DNA of 64,000 nucleotides, from positions 3,838,001-3,902,000 of the forward strand of contig CP033464.1 of the NCBI GenBank assembly GCA_007833815.1. Direction: 5' to 3'. The notes beneath the pieces are model-generated. The model searched no databases. It was not told where the DNA came from and saw only the letters and a program-made list of their open reading frames with translations. Positions 35,804-44,596 of this stretch are shown here, piece by piece. The DNA is from Brevibacillus laterosporus. Its GTDB lineage: Bacteria > Bacillota > Bacilli > Brevibacillales > Brevibacillaceae. Each line of letters starts with the position of its first letter. Positions within the stretch are counted from its first letter, which is position 1. Both the position numbers and the translations under genes were made by a program.

Positions 35804-36793
35804 TTACAATTTCACAATTGTTCTGCCACGTATTTGACCCTCTAAAATTTGAGAAAGGGTCACTGATAATTCTTCCAACGTAATTTCCTTCGCCATCTGA
35901 TCTGTCAAATGTTGTGGTTTCAGATCGGTTGCGAGGCGCTGCCATACCTTTTCACGTTTATTCATCGGGCAATAGACTGAATCTATCCCTAATAGGTTCA
36001 CTCCTCGTAAAATGAACGGGTATACACTCGTAGCCACGTCCACTCCTCCGGTTAAACCACTTACGGCTACCGAACCTCCATACTTGAGGGTAGAAAGTAT
36101 GTACTCTAATGTTTTCCCCCCGACTGGATCTACGGCTCCAGCCCAAAGCTGTTGACGCATTGGTTTTTCGTCCGTAGCAATAACCTCATTACGATGCAAA
36201 ATGTTTGTTGCTCCTAGTTCTTTTAAATAAGCATGCTCACTCTCTTTACCCGTACTGGCCGTTACCTCATATCCGCTTTTTGCTAGAATATCAACGGCGA
36301 CACTACCAACACCACCTGTAGAACCAGTAACCAATACAGGACCTTGTTCTTTAGACAAACCATTCTCCTCTAGGCGCACAATTGATAAGGCTGCTGTAAA
36401 ACCTGCTGTTCCCAAAATCATGGCTTCTTTCATCGTCAAACCATTTGGTAAAGGCACGACCCATTTAGCTGGTACTCTAGCAATTTCGCTAAACCCGCCT
36501 GGATGTGACACACCTATTTCATAGCTTGTAGCAATAACCTGATCGCCTATTTGGTAGCGCTCATCCGTAGAAGCGATTACGACTCCAGCCATATCAATAC
36601 CCGGAACCATAGGGTATTTGCGGATTATGCGATTCGGGATCGTCGCCATGCCGTCTTTGAAATTAACACTGGAATAGGCAACACGAATCGTTACCTCTCC
36701 ATCTGGCAAATCTGCTATAGACCGTTCTTGTATCTGCATGTTGGATTGGCCATCCATCACATCCAATACAAATGCGCGATAGATATCTTGCAT
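35804..36793 (-). CDS. YhdH/AcuI-type quinone oxidoreductase
   Basis: 329 residues from ATG 36793 (AAGGAG eight bases upstream; a GTG nine bases earlier overlaps the SD). Medium-chain dehydrogenase/reductase without the structural Zn loop: YSSVNFKDGMA, PGIDMAGVV, then Rossmann VLVTGSTGGVGSVAVDILAK and SGYEVTASTGK. The group includes acrylyl-CoA reductase (AcuI) and B. subtilis YhfP, all NADPH-dependent. The physiological substrate is not visible. Monocistronic, cytoplasmic. Confidence 0.85.
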   Translation of the reverse strand: MQDIYRAFVLDVMDGQSNMQIQERSIADLPDGEVTIRVAYSSVNFKDGMATIPNRIIRKYPMVPGIDMAGVVIASTDERYQIGDQVIATSYEIGVSHPGGFSEIARVPAKWVVPLPNGLTMKEAMILGTAGFTAALSIVRLEENGLSKEQGPVLVTGSTGGVGSVAVDILAKSGYEVTASTGKESEHAYLKELGATNILHRNEVIATDEKPMRQQLWAGAVDPVGGKTLEYILSTLKYGGSVAVSGLTGGVDVATSVYPFILRGVNLLGIDSVYCPMNKREKVWQRLATDLKPQHLTDQMAKEITLEELSVTLSQILEGQIRGRTIVKL

Positions 36794-36906
36794 GAAATCC
36801 ACTCCTTACTGATTGCTTTCTCTATGAAGTATAAATTGAAATCCCTTATATGAAAAGGAAACATCTAGCAAACTTTTATTTACCTATCAATTATCTTTAG
36901 TAAGTA

Positions 36907-36944
36907 AAAAAGGCTCTACCCAATGTAAATGAGTAGAGCCTTTT
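36907..36944 (-). terminator. Terminator of the symporter gene, two-way
   Basis: AAAAGGCTCTAC against GTAGAGCCTTTT, with T-runs on both strands. Begins 7 bp after the symporter stop on the minus strand. Confidence 0.7.
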
Positions 36945-36950
36945 CCATAA

Positions 36951-38153
36951 TTATAGGATTGGTTCCATCTGTTCTGCAGGCTCCTGTATTTTTTGCCCGC
37001 CTTTAATACGATCCACTATAATTGCAATCGCTCCATCCCCTGTTACGTTGCACGCTGTTCCAAAACTATCTTGTGCTATATAAAGAGCAATCATTAGTGA
37101 TGTCAGTGATGGGCTAAACCCAAGCATTAATTGCAATAAACCAATTGCTGACATTACGGCTCCACCTGGTACACCTGGGGCAGCCACCATGGTAATGCCC
37201 AGCATTAGAATAAATGGAAACACAATATCGAAAGAAGTCGTCATTCCATTCAACATCATTACAGCCATGGCACAGCTGACGAGCGTAATCGTACTTCCGG
37301 ATAGGTGAATAGTTGCACATAGAGGGACTACAAAGTCTGCAATCTGGTCACTTACCTTATTTTTCTTCACTTGACGCAAGGTAACAGGTATTGTAGCCGC
37401 GGAAGATTGTGTACCGATTGCTGTCATGTAGACAGGGAGCATATTCTTCATTAGTGGCAAAAACCTTTTGCGCCCTAGTTGTCCAGCAATAAAATACTGC
37501 ACGATAATATACACCATATGCAAAGTAATAATAATTATAAAGACTTTAAAGAATACAGAGATAATTAGTTGTACTTGTCCAGCATATGTCAGATTGGTAA
37601 ATACACACATGATATGCACAGGCAATAACGGTACGATAACAGAGGAAATCACCTTTTCAACAATTCCTCTAAGATCAACCATCACTTTTAGTAGGGAATC
37701 TCCCTTGAGGGCAGCAGACCCTAGTCCTAAGGTAAAAGCAAGCATAAGTGCACTCATTACGCCCATTATCGGCGGAATTTCAATCGTAAAGTAAGCCTGG
37801 GTTAATGCTTCTTCTGGATTTTGAAAAGCACTAGTTAGTTTTCCAACCTCTAAAATATGTGGGAAAAAGTTGGTGCTTACAAAATAGGCGGCCAATCCTG
37901 CTACAATTGTAGAACCATATGCGATTGCTGTGGTTAATCCTAAGAGTTTTCCAGCACCCTTTCCAAGCTCCCCAATACCAGGAGCAATAAATCCGATAAT
38001 AATCAACGGAATAATAAAATTAAGGAAATTACTGAAAATACCACTAAACGTTGCAAATCCTTTGACGATCCACTCAGGCGAGATGGAGCCAATAATTACC
38101 CCTAATATGATCCCTAGAATGATTTTGGGTAAAAGTCCTAATTTCTTCATCAT
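36951..38153 (-). CDS. Dicarboxylate/amino-acid:cation symporter (DAACS family)
   Basis: 400 residues with eight or more membrane segments and two re-entrant loops. The first hairpin is in GTQSSAATIPVTLRQVKKNK (the Ser-rich loop), with the second at LGITMVAAPGVPGGAVMSAI and the transport signature AQDSFGTACNVTGDGAIAII. It belongs to the GltP/GltT/SstT/DctA group and takes up C4-dicarboxylates, glutamate or serine/threonine with H+ or Na+. The substrate is not resolved; the N in CNVTGD is typical of the amino acid/dicarboxylate site. It has its own terminator. Confidence 0.88.
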   Translation of the reverse strand: MMKKLGLLPKIILGIILGVIIGSISPEWIVKGFATFSGIFSNFLNFIIPLIIIGFIAPGIGELGKGAGKLLGLTTAIAYGSTIVAGLAAYFVSTNFFPHILEVGKLTSAFQNPEEALTQAYFTIEIPPIMGVMSALMLAFTLGLGSAALKGDSLLKVMVDLRGIVEKVISSVIVPLLPVHIMCVFTNLTYAGQVQLIISVFFKVFIIIITLHMVYIIVQYFIAGQLGRKRFLPLMKNMLPVYMTAIGTQSSAATIPVTLRQVKKNKVSDQIADFVVPLCATIHLSGSTITLVSCAMAVMMLNGMTTSFDIVFPFILMLGITMVAAPGVPGGAVMSAIGLLQLMLGFSPSLTSLMIALYIAQDSFGTACNVTGDGAIAIIVDRIKGGQKIQEPAEQMEPIL

Positions 38154-38573
38154 TTCACTTCCTTAAATTCTTGGTGTTAAAGTGTACATGTCAGACGTAC
38201 ACTGTTCCGCCAGGTATGGATTACTGCTACCGTACCACAGCCCCCTTGATTTGTCATCCATATATTTTATAATATAACTCTTGTGAAATTTCTGTAATTA
38301 AACTAAAAAACCTTGTTAGTACGCCTTTTTCATCTTTAACAAAATAACACTTCCACATTTTTTATAAAAAAAAGATAGTTTTATTTATAAAAATAAATTT
38401 TTGTAAGGGCTTCCACCGAAAAAAGGAACGTATGTTTGTTTTTCTGGGATGGATATTTGTGCTATCAAAATTAAAAATTCCTGTAAAAATCTTTTGCTTT
38501 TTCTACTATTATGAATCGGTAAACGCTCAAAACAATATTCCACTACACCTTTATGGGGTTGAAAATATAAAAA
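38154..38573. other. Upstream region of symporter, with an inverted repeat
   Basis: About 420 AT-rich bases. AGTGTAC, nine bases, GTACACT (38181-38203) lies 28 bp before the symporter start and could be an operator. No coding frame supported. The long AT-rich part (38270-38420) likely holds the symporter promoter. Confidence 0.4.
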
Positions 38574-38591
38574 AGGCGGTCACATGCCGCC
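38574..38591 (-). terminator. Terminator of the fdh operon
   Basis: AGGCGGT, loop, GCCGCCT, followed on the minus strand by TTTTTTATAT. It lies 35 bp past the DUF1641 gene. Confidence 0.7.
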
Positions 38592-38626
38592 TCTTTACTT
38601 GTTCCTTATAACTGCTCACCGATCTT

Positions 38627-39121
38627 CTATTTTTCCTTCTCTTGCTCCTTTAAGCTTTCTCCTACCCCTTTTAACATATTCAATCCAAAACAAATGGCAC
38701 GGTTAATATCAGGATCTTGTAGAGCTTTGAACAGATCAAACATGCCAACTTTATTCTCTTTTGCACTTGCTTCTTCTGCTTTTTGCAAACCATGAGTAAC
38801 ACTTGCCACTAGCTTCTTGGTCATCTCTGGTTCTAATTCAGATAAAGCGTCCGTTAACGCCATGACGTTGTTAATCGACTTGGTTACGTTTGGCTTTACC
38901 AATTGCTTAATTGCGATGCCTGCCATCTTTTCCTTGCTTTGAACCATAGACTGTACAGTTTCTAGAACTCCTGCTTGATGTAGTTCATCTAACAGTTTTA
39001 CGGATTGACGAATACTTTGAGCATGCATGGCAAGCTCTTCTTTAAGTTGAGTAAGTTGCAATTCCTGATTCTCTTCTTTTGTTACAACTGGTTTAGCTAT
39101 TTTTGAAATTGGTCTGGCCAT
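38627..39121 (-). CDS. DUF1641 protein, formate dehydrogenase partner
   Basis: 164 residues, helical, with the DUF1641 core ALTDALSELEPEMTKKLVAS, LFKALQDPDINRAICFGLNM and LKGVGESLKEQ. In Bacillus this family is always encoded next to a cytoplasmic formate dehydrogenase (YjgD/YrhD) and is thought to be an accessory or subunit. The start overlaps the fdh stop by one base (TAATG), indicating coupling. Charged tail EKEK. Confidence 0.88.
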   Translation of the reverse strand: MARPISKIAKPVVTKEENQELQLTQLKEELAMHAQSIRQSVKLLDELHQAGVLETVQSMVQSKEKMAGIAIKQLVKPNVTKSINNVMALTDALSELEPEMTKKLVASVTHGLQKAEEASAKENKVGMFDLFKALQDPDINRAICFGLNMLKGVGESLKEQEKEK

Positions 39122-42075
39122 TATTGCTTCCCTCCTGCTACGTTCACATCAGCAATGGGGTCATAATCAGTCCGTGCCCATTTGCGTTCCACCTGAACAC
39201 CCAACTGTGGATTTCGTTTGGCATTACGTGGATTATTTTTTGGCAATGGATTCTGGCCATTCTGCTCAAGCACTTCCATGCGCACCTTGGTTTGTTTATA
39301 GGCTGGTGTTTGCGTCCGTATATCTACTGCATTACCTGTTAGGATATTGATGGCATTGTCACAACTGACTGAGTTCATCGGGACGTATAGCTCTTTTCCT
39401 TGTACTCGTTTAGTCACGACGGCCCGTAACTTGATGGCTCCATATGGAGACACTAATCGTACCAAGGAGCCATCTTTTATTCCCCGCTCACAAGCAAGAT
39501 CTGGTGGAACCTCGACAAATACTTCTGGCACTTTATATTGAATACCTTTCGATTTATTAGTCATATTCCCTTCATGGAAGTGTTCTAATAAACGTCCGTT
39601 ATTAACTACAAGATCAAATTCCGCTGGATAGGCAACAGGTGGTACATACTCTACCAAGGAAAGACGAGCCTTGCCATCAGGAAAATTAAAGCGATTGATG
39701 TAGAGTAACGGTTCGTCTGTTCCATCTGGCAACACAGGCCAAATCAAACTGTTCCAGTCTTTCAACCTTTCATAGCTAACTCCTGAGAAAATTGGACTTA
39801 AGCATGCAATTTCGTCCATAATATCACCCGGGTATCCATACTCCCAGTTGGCTCCGAGATGGTTAGCAAGCTGTGTAATGATCCACCAATCTGGCTTGGA
39901 GCCTTCCAATGTAGGCAATGCTTGATATAATCGTTGAATCCGTCTTTCTGTATTAGTAAACGTACCGTCTTTTTCTAAAGAAGGGGCGGCAGGCAAAATG
40001 ACGTCTGCAAATTGCGCTGTCCTTGTGAAAAAAATGTCCTGTACCACAAAAAAATCAAGCTTACTTAAGGTCTCCTGCACATGATTGGAATTGGAATCAA
40101 CCCAAGCCATATCTTCTCCGATCAAATACATAGCTTTTAGCTTGCCTTCTTCTACCGCTTGTAGCATCTGAATGTTTGTATAACCCGGTTTATTAGAAAT
40201 CTTCACGTCATACGCCTTCTCAAATTTTTGACGTGCCACATCATCAGAGATGGATTGGTAACCAGGTAACCAATTTGGCAAGGAACCCATATCGCAAGCG
40301 CCCTGAACGTTATTATGTCCACGCAGTGGGTACGCTCCCGCACCATGACGTCCAAAATTACCCGTGATTAATAAAAGGTTGGCAATAGCAGCTGATGTAT
40401 GAGAGCCTGCTACGTTTTGGGTAACGCCCATGCCCCACAGTACGCATGTACCATCTGCCTCGCAAATCATTTTTGCTGTTTCTTTTAGTTGCTCTTGTGA
40501 AATTCCAGTCACTTCTTCCGCATATTCAAGTGTGTACCTTTGTATGACATTCTTATATTCGTCTAAGTGTGTGACACGCTCTGCTAGGAAGTCAGCAGCA
40601 TGCCAGCCCTGATCAATGATATATTTAGCTACCGCTGTTAACCAAACGAAATCAGTGCCCTGATTAGGATGTAAATACAAATCGGAACGTTCTGCCATTT
40701 CATGTTTGCGTAGATCGGAAACAATTAGTTTTTGACCATGTAATTTCTTCGCCCGCTTCACCCGTGTTGCCAAGACTGGATGACCTTCTGTCGGATTAGC
40801 CCCGATGATAATCACCAAGCCCGCAGCAGCAATATCTGTAATAACGCCTGAGTCGCCACCATAACCAACGGTCGATAGTAATCCATCTGTAGCTGGAGAC
40901 TGACAGTAACGCGAACAATTGTCCACGTTATTTGTTTCAAAAACCTGTCGAGCTAATTTTTGGATCAAGTAAGATTCTTCATTGGTTGTCTTTGACGAGC
41001 TAACGAAACCGAATGCGTCGCCACCATACTTCTCTCTCATCTCTTTCCACTTACTCGCAATCAATGTAAGCGCTTCCTCCCATGTCGCCGGGACGAACTC
41101 ATCTCCACGTCGAATCAGCGGTGTTGTCAACCGTTCGCTACTATTCACGAAATCCCATCCAAATTTTCCTTTAATACAGGTAGAAATGCTATTGACTGGT
41201 GCTTCCTCAGATGGTTCAATTTTTAAAATTTGGCGTCCTTTCGTCCAAACCTCAAAGCTACAGCCTACGCCGCAAAATGTACACACCGTTTTTGTCTTTT
41301 TCGTCCGAGTTTCGCGCATTGCCGCTTCTACTTCGGATATGGCCAAAATTCCACTGTAACCAGGCTCTACTTCCTTAACCAATTCAATCATGGGATCAAG
41401 CAAATCTTTTCCAATATTGGTCATGAAGCCTGCTTCACCCAGCATGGTTTTTTCCATTAAAGCATTGCACGGACATACAGTGACACAATGCCCACAGGAG
41501 ACACAGGAGGATTCATTAATAGATTTATCCTGATCCCAGATAACGCGAGGCATTTCACGTTCCCAATCAATGGTCAAGGTCTCGTTTACTTGTAAATCCT
41601 GACAAGCTTCTACACAACGTCCACACAGAATGCACTGATTTGGATCATATCTGTAAAAGGGATGGGACATATCCACCTCGTAGCCTTTTTCTCGAAACGG
41701 TCGCTCCTGATGCTCCACTTCCATCAGCTCTACGGTATTATGTACACGACAATTACCGTTGTTATTATCACAGACGGTACAGTACAGCATGTGGTTTTCC
41801 AGTACACGATCCATAGCTTGTTTTTGCGCATCCTGTGCCCGTGAAGAAGAGGTCTTGATGTTCATACCCTCCTGTACAACTGTAGAGCAAGCTCTCATCA
41901 ACTGTCCGTCAATTTCACAGGTACAGGTATCACATGTTTGGATAGGACCTAAGATAGGTGAATAGCAAATATGAGGATGTTTTATCTCGTGTTCAAGAAG
42001 ATAATCAAGAATTCTAGTTCCCTCTTCTGCTTGATGCAACGTATCGTTGATAGTAAATGAAATCGTTTTGTTCAA
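39121..42075 (-). CDS. fdhF: Formate dehydrogenase alpha subunit (molybdenum, Cys form)
   Basis: 984 residues from TTG 42075 with GGAGG nine bases upstream. Oxidises formate to CO2 in the cytoplasm. Order: N-terminal [2Fe-2S] domain (HICYSPILGPIQTCDTCTCE), Cys-rich YCTVCDNNNGNC, two [4Fe-4S] ferredoxin motifs (CILCGRCVEACQ, CVSCGHCVTVCPCNA), the Mo-bis-MGD domain's own [4Fe-4S] site (VCTFCGVGCSFEVW, about 265), and the active-site loop DNCSRYCQSPATDG (about residue 391). There Cys occupies the position of selenocysteine in E. coli FdhF. C-terminal molydopterin-binding part ends near 940. The TTG start and leader hairpin suggest modest, controlled expression. Confidence 0.93.
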   Translation of the reverse strand: MNKTISFTINDTLHQAEEGTRILDYLLEHEIKHPHICYSPILGPIQTCDTCTCEIDGQLMRACSTVVQEGMNIKTSSSRAQDAQKQAMDRVLENHMLYCTVCDNNNGNCRVHNTVELMEVEHQERPFREKGYEVDMSHPFYRYDPNQCILCGRCVEACQDLQVNETLTIDWEREMPRVIWDQDKSINESSCVSCGHCVTVCPCNALMEKTMLGEAGFMTNIGKDLLDPMIELVKEVEPGYSGILAISEVEAAMRETRTKKTKTVCTFCGVGCSFEVWTKGRQILKIEPSEEAPVNSISTCIKGKFGWDFVNSSERLTTPLIRRGDEFVPATWEEALTLIASKWKEMREKYGGDAFGFVSSSKTTNEESYLIQKLARQVFETNNVDNCSRYCQSPATDGLLSTVGYGGDSGVITDIAAAGLVIIIGANPTEGHPVLATRVKRAKKLHGQKLIVSDLRKHEMAERSDLYLHPNQGTDFVWLTAVAKYIIDQGWHAADFLAERVTHLDEYKNVIQRYTLEYAEEVTGISQEQLKETAKMICEADGTCVLWGMGVTQNVAGSHTSAAIANLLLITGNFGRHGAGAYPLRGHNNVQGACDMGSLPNWLPGYQSISDDVARQKFEKAYDVKISNKPGYTNIQMLQAVEEGKLKAMYLIGEDMAWVDSNSNHVQETLSKLDFFVVQDIFFTRTAQFADVILPAAPSLEKDGTFTNTERRIQRLYQALPTLEGSKPDWWIITQLANHLGANWEYGYPGDIMDEIACLSPIFSGVSYERLKDWNSLIWPVLPDGTDEPLLYINRFNFPDGKARLSLVEYVPPVAYPAEFDLVVNNGRLLEHFHEGNMTNKSKGIQYKVPEVFVEVPPDLACERGIKDGSLVRLVSPYGAIKLRAVVTKRVQGKELYVPMNSVSCDNAINILTGNAVDIRTQTPAYKQTKVRMEVLEQNGQNPLPKNNPRNAKRNPQLGVQVERKWARTDYDPIADVNVAGGKQ

Positions 42076-42112
42076 GGGTTATATCCTCCTTTTCTTTCTT
42101 CCACCAGCTACA

Positions 42113-42187
42113 AAAAAATAAAAAAACCCACCACAAAACAACCAGCGCAAACCAAAAAGCGTTGCTCAAGCTGTTTTATGGTGGGTT
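42113..42187 (-). terminator. Attenuator-like terminator in the fdh leader
   Basis: AACCCACCA and AAAACA pair with TGTTTT and TGGTGGGTT around a loop, followed on the minus strand by TTTTTTTATTTTTTT. It lies between two divergent genes, about 40 bp upstream of the fdh start, where there is no upstream minus-strand gene to terminate. It therefore probably sits in the fdh mRNA leader. Confidence 0.6.
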
Positions 42188-42198
42188 AATACTTAGCA

Positions 42199-42876
42199 GT
42201 GGTATACCAGTTATCAAGCCCGCCATACTCTGTACGCGTATGCGTGAAAGCACAGGATGAATGGAATGACAGTAGTCAGCCAGCCTTAGACATCAATGAA
42301 CTTCCTTTTTTAATGATAATCAAACTTTCAGAAATTGCAAGAGAAGAGCATATTTTTTCTGGTTTATGCAGGTTTAAATATAAAAAGACAAATCCCTATA
42401 TTTTTTGTAGCACAAAAAAAGGATTGCTTATTTCTAGAAACGGGATTATATTTTCTGTAGAACAAAAAAGGTGGAATTCATTTATGGATAATCGATTCAG
42501 CTCTTTTCAAGAATTCGCTCAAGCCTTCGAGCAAAAATGGTTAAAAGAAGCAATAGAACATGGATTAGATGATCAAAAAATGGATATATATCTAGCAAAG
42601 GTTCGCAAAAAAGCGCTTTTTGTTTGGAATAAAAATCAAGGGGATGAATGGATAGAAAAACAAGGCTATGTGATCGTTGACAGAAAGCCCAATAAGGATG
42701 AGATTTTTCGTAAAAAACTAGGACGGGGGCGCCCACGTAAACTTGAGGATGAGCGACTACAGCATGCCATCCATGTCAGACTAGATGAGGAAACATACCA
42801 AAAACTGCAATCCTTGTGTCAAAAAAACAACCTTGACCTCTCTGAGACTATTCGTATGCTCATTAAAAAAGGATAG
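42199..42876 (+). CDS. Putative DNA-binding protein with C-terminal RHH domain
   Basis: Up to 225 residues; the start is uncertain (GTG 42199 has no SD; ATG 42313 is a later option). The C-terminal 40 residues form a ribbon-helix-helix (HAIHVRLDEETYQKLQSLCQ, then NLDLSETIRMLIKKG), preceded by an AT-hook-like GRGRPRKLE. The centre is basic and Trp/Phe-rich (RWNSFMDNRFSSFQEFAQAF) with no known family. It is followed 29 bp later by an MFS exporter in the same direction, so it may be its regulator. Unknown function otherwise. Confidence 0.6.
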   Translation: MVYQLSSPPYSVRVCVKAQDEWNDSSQPALDINELPFLMIIKLSEIAREEHIFSGLCRFKYKKTNPYIFCSTKKGLLISRNGIIFSVEQKRWNSFMDNRFSSFQEFAQAFEQKWLKEAIEHGLDDQKMDIYLAKVRKKALFVWNKNQGDEWIEKQGYVIVDRKPNKDEIFRKKLGRGRPRKLEDERLQHAIHVRLDEETYQKLQSLCQKNNLDLSETIRMLIKKG

Positions 42877-42905
42877 ACCATTTCGGTTTATAAGGAGGAA
42901 ATAAG

Positions 42906-44357
42906 ATGAGTCAGGAAGGTCATCTATCTACTACCAGCACTGCACTACGCTGGTGGATACTAACCAACGTGTCTCTGGGAATCTTTATGTCAACATTGGA
43001 TGGAAGCATCACGAATGTCGCTCTTCCTAGCATTTCCAGTACATTACAGGTTCCGTTACACGTCGTACAATGGGTTGTAACCGCCTACTTATTAGCAATC
43101 GCTGCCCTCCTGCCCATTATTGGAAAGTTATCTGATCTATTTGGTCGTGGGAGATTATATAATCTTGGGTTTTTAATTTTTATGATTGGCTCTGCTTTAT
43201 GCGGTTTGTCAGAATCCATCTGGATGTTAATTGGTATGCGGGTCGTGCAAGCTGCTGGTGCTGCACTGCTCATGGCTAACAGTCAAGCCATTATTGCTGC
43301 CACTTTTCCCAAAGAAGAACGTGGCCGTGCCCTTGGAATAACAGGCATGGTGGTATCACTTGGTTCATTGTCAGGTCCAGCCATCGGTGGTATTCTAGTT
43401 AGTTCTTTTGGTTGGGAATCTATCTTTTGGATTAACGTACCGATTGGTTTAATCGGATTTATTGTAGCTCTGCGTATCATGCCAAAACAGCACCAAAAAC
43501 GCGCGGGAGAACCTTTTGACTATCTTGGTTCCATTATGTACATGACAAGTATGATTACGTTCCTATATACCATCTCCAATGCGGAAGAACACGGTTGGAC
43601 AACAAGTATTACACTAGGTGGCATTCTCTTTTCATTAGTAATCTTCGTCTTGTTCTATCGACGCGAAACACGAATCTCATATCCAATGCTTGACTTCTCT
43701 CTATTTAAGATTCGTACATTCCGTTCAGGGAGCTTTGCTGCTCTATTTTCATTTCTCTCCTTGTTTTGCATAACAATTCTCATGCCATTTTATATGCAAT
43801 TGGTGCTAGAATATCCCCCAAAAATCGTGGGCTATGTCATGATGGCAAATGCTGTGATGATGGCGATAGTGGCCCCGCTATCTGGCTGGCTTTCAGATAA
43901 AATTGGTTCTTATTACTTAACGATTTCAGGTCTGTTGATTAATGCCATTTCCTTTGTCCTGCTCACCCGGCTTACGACTAGTGAGCCTGCTTGGCTTGTT
44001 GCGATGCACATGGCCATCTTTGGAATCGGTTCTGGTCTTTTTCTATCTCCAAACAATGCCAGTATTCTAGGGTCTGTTCCACATAAACTGTTGGGAATAG
44101 CAGGCGGTCTAAATGCATTAGTCCGAAATATCGGAATGGTATTGGGTACGACATTTGCTATCTCACTATTCTCTTTTCAATTAAATAGATTAACAGACAA
44201 TCAACCTGACTCTAGCAGCACTGATATATTAAATGTAGAAGCTTATATGGCTGCTCTTCATACTGTCTTTTGGGTGGCAGCTGTCATTTGTCTATATGCT
44301 GCCATCCTCTCTTCTAGACGTGATAAACCTCAAAGAAAGAAAAGGAAAGTTGCTTAG
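42906..44357 (+). CDS. MFS drug exporter, DHA2 (14-TM) type
   Basis: 483 residues with fourteen hydrophobic helices. LDGSITNVALPSI (helix 1, motif D1), GKLSDLFGRGRLYNLGFLIF (motif A) and ALGITGMVVSLGSLSGPAIG GI (motif C) are clear, giving a proton-driven exporter of the EmrB/QacA type. A strong SD (AAGGAGG) precedes the ATG. The adjacent RHH gene upstream is the likely regulator. Substrate unknown; the NRPS cluster next door makes self-protection conceivable. Confidence 0.9.
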   Translation: MSQEGHLSTTSTALRWWILTNVSLGIFMSTLDGSITNVALPSISSTLQVPLHVVQWVVTAYLLAIAALLPIIGKLSDLFGRGRLYNLGFLIFMIGSALCGLSESIWMLIGMRVVQAAGAALLMANSQAIIAATFPKEERGRALGITGMVVSLGSLSGPAIGGILVSSFGWESIFWINVPIGLIGFIVALRIMPKQHQKRAGEPFDYLGSIMYMTSMITFLYTISNAEEHGWTTSITLGGILFSLVIFVLFYRRETRISYPMLDFSLFKIRTFRSGSFAALFSFLSLFCITILMPFYMQLVLEYPPKIVGYVMMANAVMMAIVAPLSGWLSDKIGSYYLTISGLLINAISFVLLTRLTTSEPAWLVAMHMAIFGIGSGLFLSPNNASILGSVPHKLLGIAGGLNALVRNIGMVLGTTFAISLFSFQLNRLTDNQPDSSSTDILNVEAYMAALHTVFWVAAVICLYAAILSSRRDKPQRKKRKVA

Positions 44358-44464
44358 GAAATCTTCCTCTAATCACAATAGAAAATATAGTTACCTGTAA
44401 ACCAAAATAGTTTCACCGTAAAGTAATCATCAAGTAAATCTGTGTAAAAGTGTTTCAAAGAGTA

Positions 44465-44535
44465 ACGGGCATGATCGCTCACGAATAGAGACTGGTGTTT
44501 ACCCACATTTACCCATTCGAGAATATCATGCCCGT
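44465..44535. terminator. Long hairpin between MFS and NRPS genes
   Basis: ACGGGCATGAT against ATCATGCCCGT (11 bp), with an inner CGAAT/ATTCG pair and a loop containing TTTACCCA twice in tandem. T content after the stem is modest on both strands. Likely the end-of-transcription structure for the convergent MFS and NRPS genes. Confidence 0.5.
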
Positions 44536-44596
44536 AAATTCTATTCGTCTACGTTATACTGGATTTTGTAACAATGATCATTTTGACTTGCAATGT

